Shown piece by piece: positions 59,487 to 64,000 of a stretch of DNA of 64,000 nucleotides; within the stretch, counting starts at the first letter, position 1, and the number at the start of each line of letters is the position of its first letter. A program made the position numbers and the translations under genes. The stretch comes from Cercis canadensis (lineage: Eukaryota; Streptophyta; Magnoliopsida; Fabales; Fabaceae): positions 151,449 through 215,448 of the forward strand of contig QAOA01000813.1 in the NCBI GenBank assembly GCA_003255065.1. Reading direction: 5' to 3'. Under the pieces are notes generated by a model. The model was given only the letters and a program-made list of their open reading frames with translations. It was not told the DNA's origin and made no database searches.

Positions 59487-61203
59487 TGATACTTGTCTTT
59501 TAGAACTATACAATCCATGCTTTAATACTGAATTTTTACCTACATTGCAAGCAAATTCTCTCTAAACATGGTGTTTAATCCATAAATTGGCTTTGACAGG
59601 TACCAAGATGGGTAATTTGGAAATGAGAAGAATCTGGCAGCAATTCATGGAGAAAATGGCAATGAAAGCAGCCATCTACCAAGTTTTCTGCTAGACACGG
59701 GCAGTAACACGGCCGTGTGTACCCCGTGTCTACCATCCAGAGGCTACTGCTCAAGCTCATAAACAAACACGGCCTCAAACAGGAACAGACACGGCCGTGT
59801 CCAAGGCCGTGTTGATCAAGCAGAATGTCCAAGAGAACAAAGGCCCAGTCTAAGGGCAAACACGGTCAAGGAAAGAGAAGAACACGGCCATGTGAGGGGC
59901 CGTGTTAAACAGGCAGAGGCTACAAGGTCAGGACACGCCCAGGCCAAAGAAGAGCACGGGCCATGTCTAAGTGACACGGCCGTGATCAAAGCCCAGTCTA
60001 AGGGCAAACACGGTCAAGGAAAGAGAAGAACACGGACGTGTGAGGGGTCGTGTTGAACAGGCAGAGGCTACAAAGTCAGGACACGCCCAGGCGAAAGAAG
60101 AGCACATGCCATGTCTAAGTGACACGGCCGTGATCAGAAAGGAACACGGCCGTGTCAGAGCCCGTGTTCGATGACTAGAAATGCAACTTAAGTGACACGC
60201 CCAGGACCAGAAAGGAACACGGCCGTGTCAGGGCCGTGTTCGAGCTATTTTTGACCAAATGACCTAATTCTGCACAAGGATAAAAAGGAAATCTGATGCA
60301 TGGCATGAGGAGGCCGTACTTGGGAAGAAAAGAGCAGAAGAACTAGAGAGCAAATGGGAGCAATTGGGACTGGATCGTCATAGAGTTTCTTCTTCTTCTC
60401 TTCTTTCATCTCATGTTGAATATTTTTTTGTTTTTATTGAATTCAAGTATGAGTAGCTAAATTCTTATTATTAGGGGTTTGATGTAATTCATTTGTAATG
60501 AAGTTTCAAGATTAAATAAACTTGTTTTAGTACAACTTCTTTTGTTGAATAGAATTTGCTGTTCTTAATGCCTTTGAATGCTTAGCTACCATTTGAATGG
60601 TTAAGAGATTCGTTTCAACACTAGGAATAGTAAGATCCGAATGTGCTCTATAAATTCTGTCCTAAATTGAGTTAATCTAGGAATAGATAACTTCGTTTAG
60701 GTGGTATTAGATTAAATTCCTAGAACTAAATCACCTAAATTAATTGGTTGTATCAAGGAATTGGACAAGTAATTAGTATAGGGAGGATTGTATCACCAAG
60801 GAATTGGGTTCAATCACTTTAAGGAAATGAACCAACAACAAAGGAATTGTAACTGAAATAAGTAGTCCAGTATTGATTCTGAGATTACCTTGTCTATGAG
60901 GAAATCGAATTGCAAGTGAATGAAATCAACCCCTAACCTTTCTCATTCTTATTACAAATCTCACATTTAGATTGTCTCTTAAAGATTGTTACGATATTGT
61001 TGGAATTTTGTTACTTAGTGTCATTTAGTTAATTGCAGCAGCTCATTCCAGGGCTGCCTTCAATCCAAATCCTTTATCCTTCCGAATAGAATCTTTATTG
61101 GTGAAATTAGTAATTGTTAGCCTTAATCCTCGTGGGAACGATACTCTACTCACTACTATATTATTTGTGTGACCCGGTATACTTGCCGGAAAAAGTCCCA
61201 TCA
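59487..61203. mobile_element. Probable solo LTR with CACGGCCGTG palindromes
   Basis: 1.7 kb bounded by tgatac and cccatca (TG..CA, TGAT/ATCA ends). The right part has cgtgggaacgatactctac and gtgacccggtatacttgcc, words usual at the ends of plant Ty3/gypsy LTRs. 59700-60240 carries at least eight acacggccgtg-type palindromes, partly as a tandem repeat of about 149 bp. No internal retroviral genes. The flanking 5 bp (aggat, agcac) do not match, so no target duplication. Confidence 0.6.
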
Positions 61204-61942
61204 AGCACTTTCAATGATAAATCATGTCCAGTATGTGGAGGTTGCATGTGAGAAAATGCTAAAATCTTACCCTTCAGCTTCCATTTCTCATCAACATAAT
61301 GAGCAGTTAAAGATATATAACCATGGTTGGTGCATGCAGTCCAAACATCAGAAGTCAAGCACACTCTACCAGGAATTCGGGCTAATTGTTGTTTCAATTT
61401 TTCTTTCTCCACTTCATATTTTTTCAGCACATCAAGTTTAGCAGTTTTTCTAGAAATAAACTTACAATCTTCATTCAAAAACTTTTAATATTTCCTAAAC
61501 ACCCTCCACTCGACAATACTAAATGGAACATCATCTGCAATAATCAATTCAGACAATAACTCACGATTCACATTAGAGTCAAATTTCTTCTCTTCAACTT
61601 CCTTTCAGAATCAATTAACATCTCCCCAACATCATGAAATTTAGGAATCATATGACATTTAGGAATATGACGGCATAAATGAGAAGTTCCTGATTTACTT
61701 GTACAAGTGTATTCTTTCCCACAAGCTTTGCATTTACACTTTTCTTTGTCATCTTTACCCATACCAATTTTAACAAAATAGTTCCATACATCAGAGGATA
61801 ATGATCTAGCCTTTTTGGATTGTGGTTCAACATTCTCACTAGTATTTGTATTACTCACAATACTAGGGATTTGAACAAATTCACAATCATCATCAGCATC
61901 ACAACTAATACCACAATTCTTTCCAACACTACAGGAAGTCAT
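61204..61942 (-). pseudogene. hAT transposase (BED zinc finger) fragment
   Basis: N-terminal 124 codons with a BED-type finger: SSDVWNYFVKIG, CKACGKEY, then HLCRHIPKC (C-x2-C..H-x3-H). After a one-base frameshift near 61590 the frame continues LLSELIIADDVPFSIVEW, meets a stop in KY*KFLNEDCKF, and continues LTSDVWTACTNHGYISL and ILAFSHMQPPHTGH, conserved ZBED/RICESLEEPER blocks. It ends at VLD, where the LTR begins. Not functional as it stands. Confidence 0.8.
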
Positions 61943-62159
61943 ACTGCAAAAAATTTAAAGAAAAATATAAATAAAAGCCCCTAACAAAATTGCAAACAAA
62001 ATGTGATGTAATACAAAAGGATTTGGAATTCATGGCATAAAGGGAGCATCCAAATTTGACTAGAAAAGTTAACAATGTTTGTTTTTGACAAAAAAAAATC
62101 TCACTTTTTCATATGGAAACGGCCTTCAGATAGATGTCTCGCGCATCACGTGATTTTAG

Positions 62160-63480
62160 CCAAATTCCATCGTTTCGGGGGTCAAAACAACATTTTATCA
62201 TTTCTGGAGAAAATTTTTCATTTTCGGCTTGCTTGGCGCCCAGCGCTGGCACCACATCAACCCAAAATTCATCTCGGCATACCTGGCACCCAGCGTTAGC
62301 ACCAGATCAACCCAAATGTTCAACTCGACATACTTGGCACCTAGCGCTGGCACCAGCAACACAGAAGCCCGATTGGGCCACATTCAGCGCCAGAAACGTA
62401 GCGCTCAGCGCTGGCACACAACAAAGCAACCCAATTTGAGGTTTCAAACTAAATCAAAACATGAGAGTAACAACTAACAACCAGGCACAAATAATTGTTT
62501 GATTAAAACAAGAATCTCATAAGTCACAAACAAGATTTTATCTGTTCAAGAGCATTAAGAAATCAGATCTAAAATGTGTAAGACTTTTCCATAGAATAAT
62601 CAACAATTGCAACTATGATAGTACACCCCTATCATCAAACACCCATGCAAGCCCAACTAGCTTAACTATAACTGTAAATGAGCTCCAATATGGCAGATTA
62701 GCAGACAAAGAGAGAGCAAGAGAGAGAACACTCCAATATATGGCAGACAACCTCATAGAGAGAGAGAGAAAANCAAATTCCATCGTTTCGGGGGTCAAAA
62801 CAACATTTTATCATTTCTGGAGAAAATTTTTCATTTTCGGCTTGGTTGGCGCCCAGCGCCAGGATCGTGGCGCCCAGCGCTGGCACCACATCAACCCAAA
62901 ATTCATCTCGGCATACCTAGCACCCAGCGTTGGCACCAGATCAACCCAAATGTTCAACTCGACATACTTGGCACCCAGCGCTGGCACCAGCAACACAGAA
63001 GCCCGATTGGGCCACGTTCAGCACCAGAAACATAGCGCTCAGCGCTGGCACACAGCAAAGCAACCCAATTTGAGGTTTCAAACTAAATCAAAATATGAGA
63101 GTAACAACTAACAACCAGGCACAAATAATTGTTTGATTAAGAGGTTTCAAACTAAATTAACACATGAGAGTAACAACTAACAACCAGGCACAAATAATTG
63201 TTTGATTAAAACAAGAATCTCATAAGTCATAAACAAGAATTTATCTGTTCAAGAGTAATAAGAAATCAGATCTAAAATGTGTAAGAATTTTCCATAGAAT
63301 AATCAACAATGACAACTATGCAGTACACCCCTATCATCAAACACTCATGCAAACTCAACTAGCTTAGCTATAACTGTAAATGAGCTCCAATATGGCATAT
63401 TAGCAGACATAGATAGAGCAAGGGAGAGAACACTCCAATATATGGCAGACAACCTCATAGAGAGAGAGAAAGAGAGAGAA
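62160..63480. repeat. Near-identical 0.6-0.7 kb stretches either side of an N
   Basis: 62160-62772 and 62774-63480 begin with the same ccaaattccatcgtttcg words and end in the same (GA)n run. The second carries two extra insertions. Probably two unmerged versions (alleles or contig ends) of one locus. Confidence 0.75.
62229..62420. repeat. 54-bp minisatellite with CAGCGCTGGC palindrome
   Basis: Three to four units beginning ggcrcccagcgctggcacc within the hAT 5' part. Repeated again at 62848-63060 beyond the N. Confidence 0.7.
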
Positions 63481-63869
63481 TAAGAACTTACAGTTACAAG
63501 CACACGCACAGCAAAGGGAAAAAGATGGAGAATGATAGACGGCAGTTGGCGGCGGTAGTGAGGACTGAGGAGAGGGAGGCGAAGACCGGAGAGTGGAGTG
63601 TGTAAGAGATGAAATTTAGGGAGAAATGAAGAACCAAAGTGGAGATTGTGGAGTGTGAGAATGAGAGATGAAATTTAGGGATTTTTCAGAATTGGGGTTG
63701 ATTGAAAGCTGAAAAAAAAAAACAAATCGGGCAAACCCGGTTGAAACCCGATCGGGCCGGGCCAAATAGGCCCGATTGTAAATGGGCCAGCTTTTTAAAA
63801 AACCAGCCCACCATTTTTTCGGGCCCCAACGGGCTGGCCAACCTAGCTGAACCCATGAACCCAGCTCTA

Positions 63870-64000
63870 GGGACAACAATAAAACACAAGCAAATAGTCC
63901 TAAAACAGTACCCAAAGTAGGCAAAACAATGTCGAAAAGAATCTCATGACAGAGTAGAAAGTAAGGAAAAATTTAGACCAAAATTGAGATTTTATGCTAA
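63870..64000. other. Sequence right of the hAT end
   Basis: No gene seen. gggacaac at 63870-63877 would be the right 8-bp target duplication if the element is as drawn. Confidence 0.35.

Larger units (their letters stand above)
61204..63869 (-). mobile_element. hAT transposon, 3'-truncated
   Basis: Right end cccagctcta fits a hAT terminus (TAGAGCTGG on the minus strand), preceded by ggcccg-rich subterminal repeats. The coding part begins at 61942 and is cut off by the LTR at 61203, so most of the transposase and the other end are missing. Confidence 0.7.

Noticed and set aside
59575-60007. Minus-strand frames in the palindrome-rich LTR
   Set aside because: Reading frames through GC-rich repeats, with no start context or known domain.
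62198-62477. Open frames through the CAGCGCTGG repeats
   Set aside because: They are open on both strands only because the repeat unit is a multiple of three, and the composition is not protein-like.
1-64000. tRNA or rRNA genes
   Set aside because: None recognised by eye on either strand; a tRNA scan was not possible here.

Overview
The window looks like plant nuclear DNA, from a eudicot and probably a rosid: AT-rich introns with canonical GT..AG borders, an RPS2/At4g27190-type CC-NB-ARC-LRR resistance gene family, and an L1-type LINE, CACTA, hAT, Tourist-like and Mutator-like elements. I cannot name the species. Single N characters (7 of them) mark joins between contigs, and six of them sit between two near-identical stretches, so the sequence looks like a scaffold with unmerged overlaps.

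The core is a direct tandem duplication of one very large resistance gene with its 5' flank. Gene 1 runs leftwards from its ATG at 18805 and leaves the window at its 3' end. Gene 2 runs leftwards from 51382 to a stop at 33664. In both, a large first exon encodes the coiled coil, an intact NB-ARC module and the first leucine-rich repeats. Then come a 114-bp LRR exon and alternating pairs of long LRR exons, every one a multiple of three, phase 0-0, and identical in length between the genes. Gene 1 has four such pairs and gene 2 has three. Downstream of the LRR exons both genes carry short exons for an acidic, probably disordered tail. In gene 2 this leads to a last exon with a helical domain resembling plant PEARLI-4/MATH-associated proteins, a possible integrated domain. 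The apparent frame break in the first exon of gene 2 (49399) is best explained as an assembly overlap, not a mutation.

Upstream of both start codons (18.8-22.8 kb and 51.4-57.8 kb) lie repeated leader-exon-like modules. The flank of gene 2 also carries a 1.1-kb imperfect palindrome. Copy-specific small DNA transposons (20336-20876 in copy 1; 38238-38998 and 56837-57374 in copy 2) date the divergence of the copies.

Between the genes, 22.8-33.6 kb holds a fold-back element (about 23.64-24.32 kb), a degenerate LINE on the minus strand (about 24.70-31.26 kb) and AT-rich DNA with no recognisable gene. The right end, from 58.8 kb, is a pile of transposons: a CACTA terminus, a probable solo LTR full of CACGGCCGTG palindromes, and a truncated, frame-broken hAT element ending near 63869. 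The two resistance genes presumably encode intracellular immune receptors whose differing LRR number and diverged LRR exons would give different recognition surfaces. That functional statement is inference from the family.
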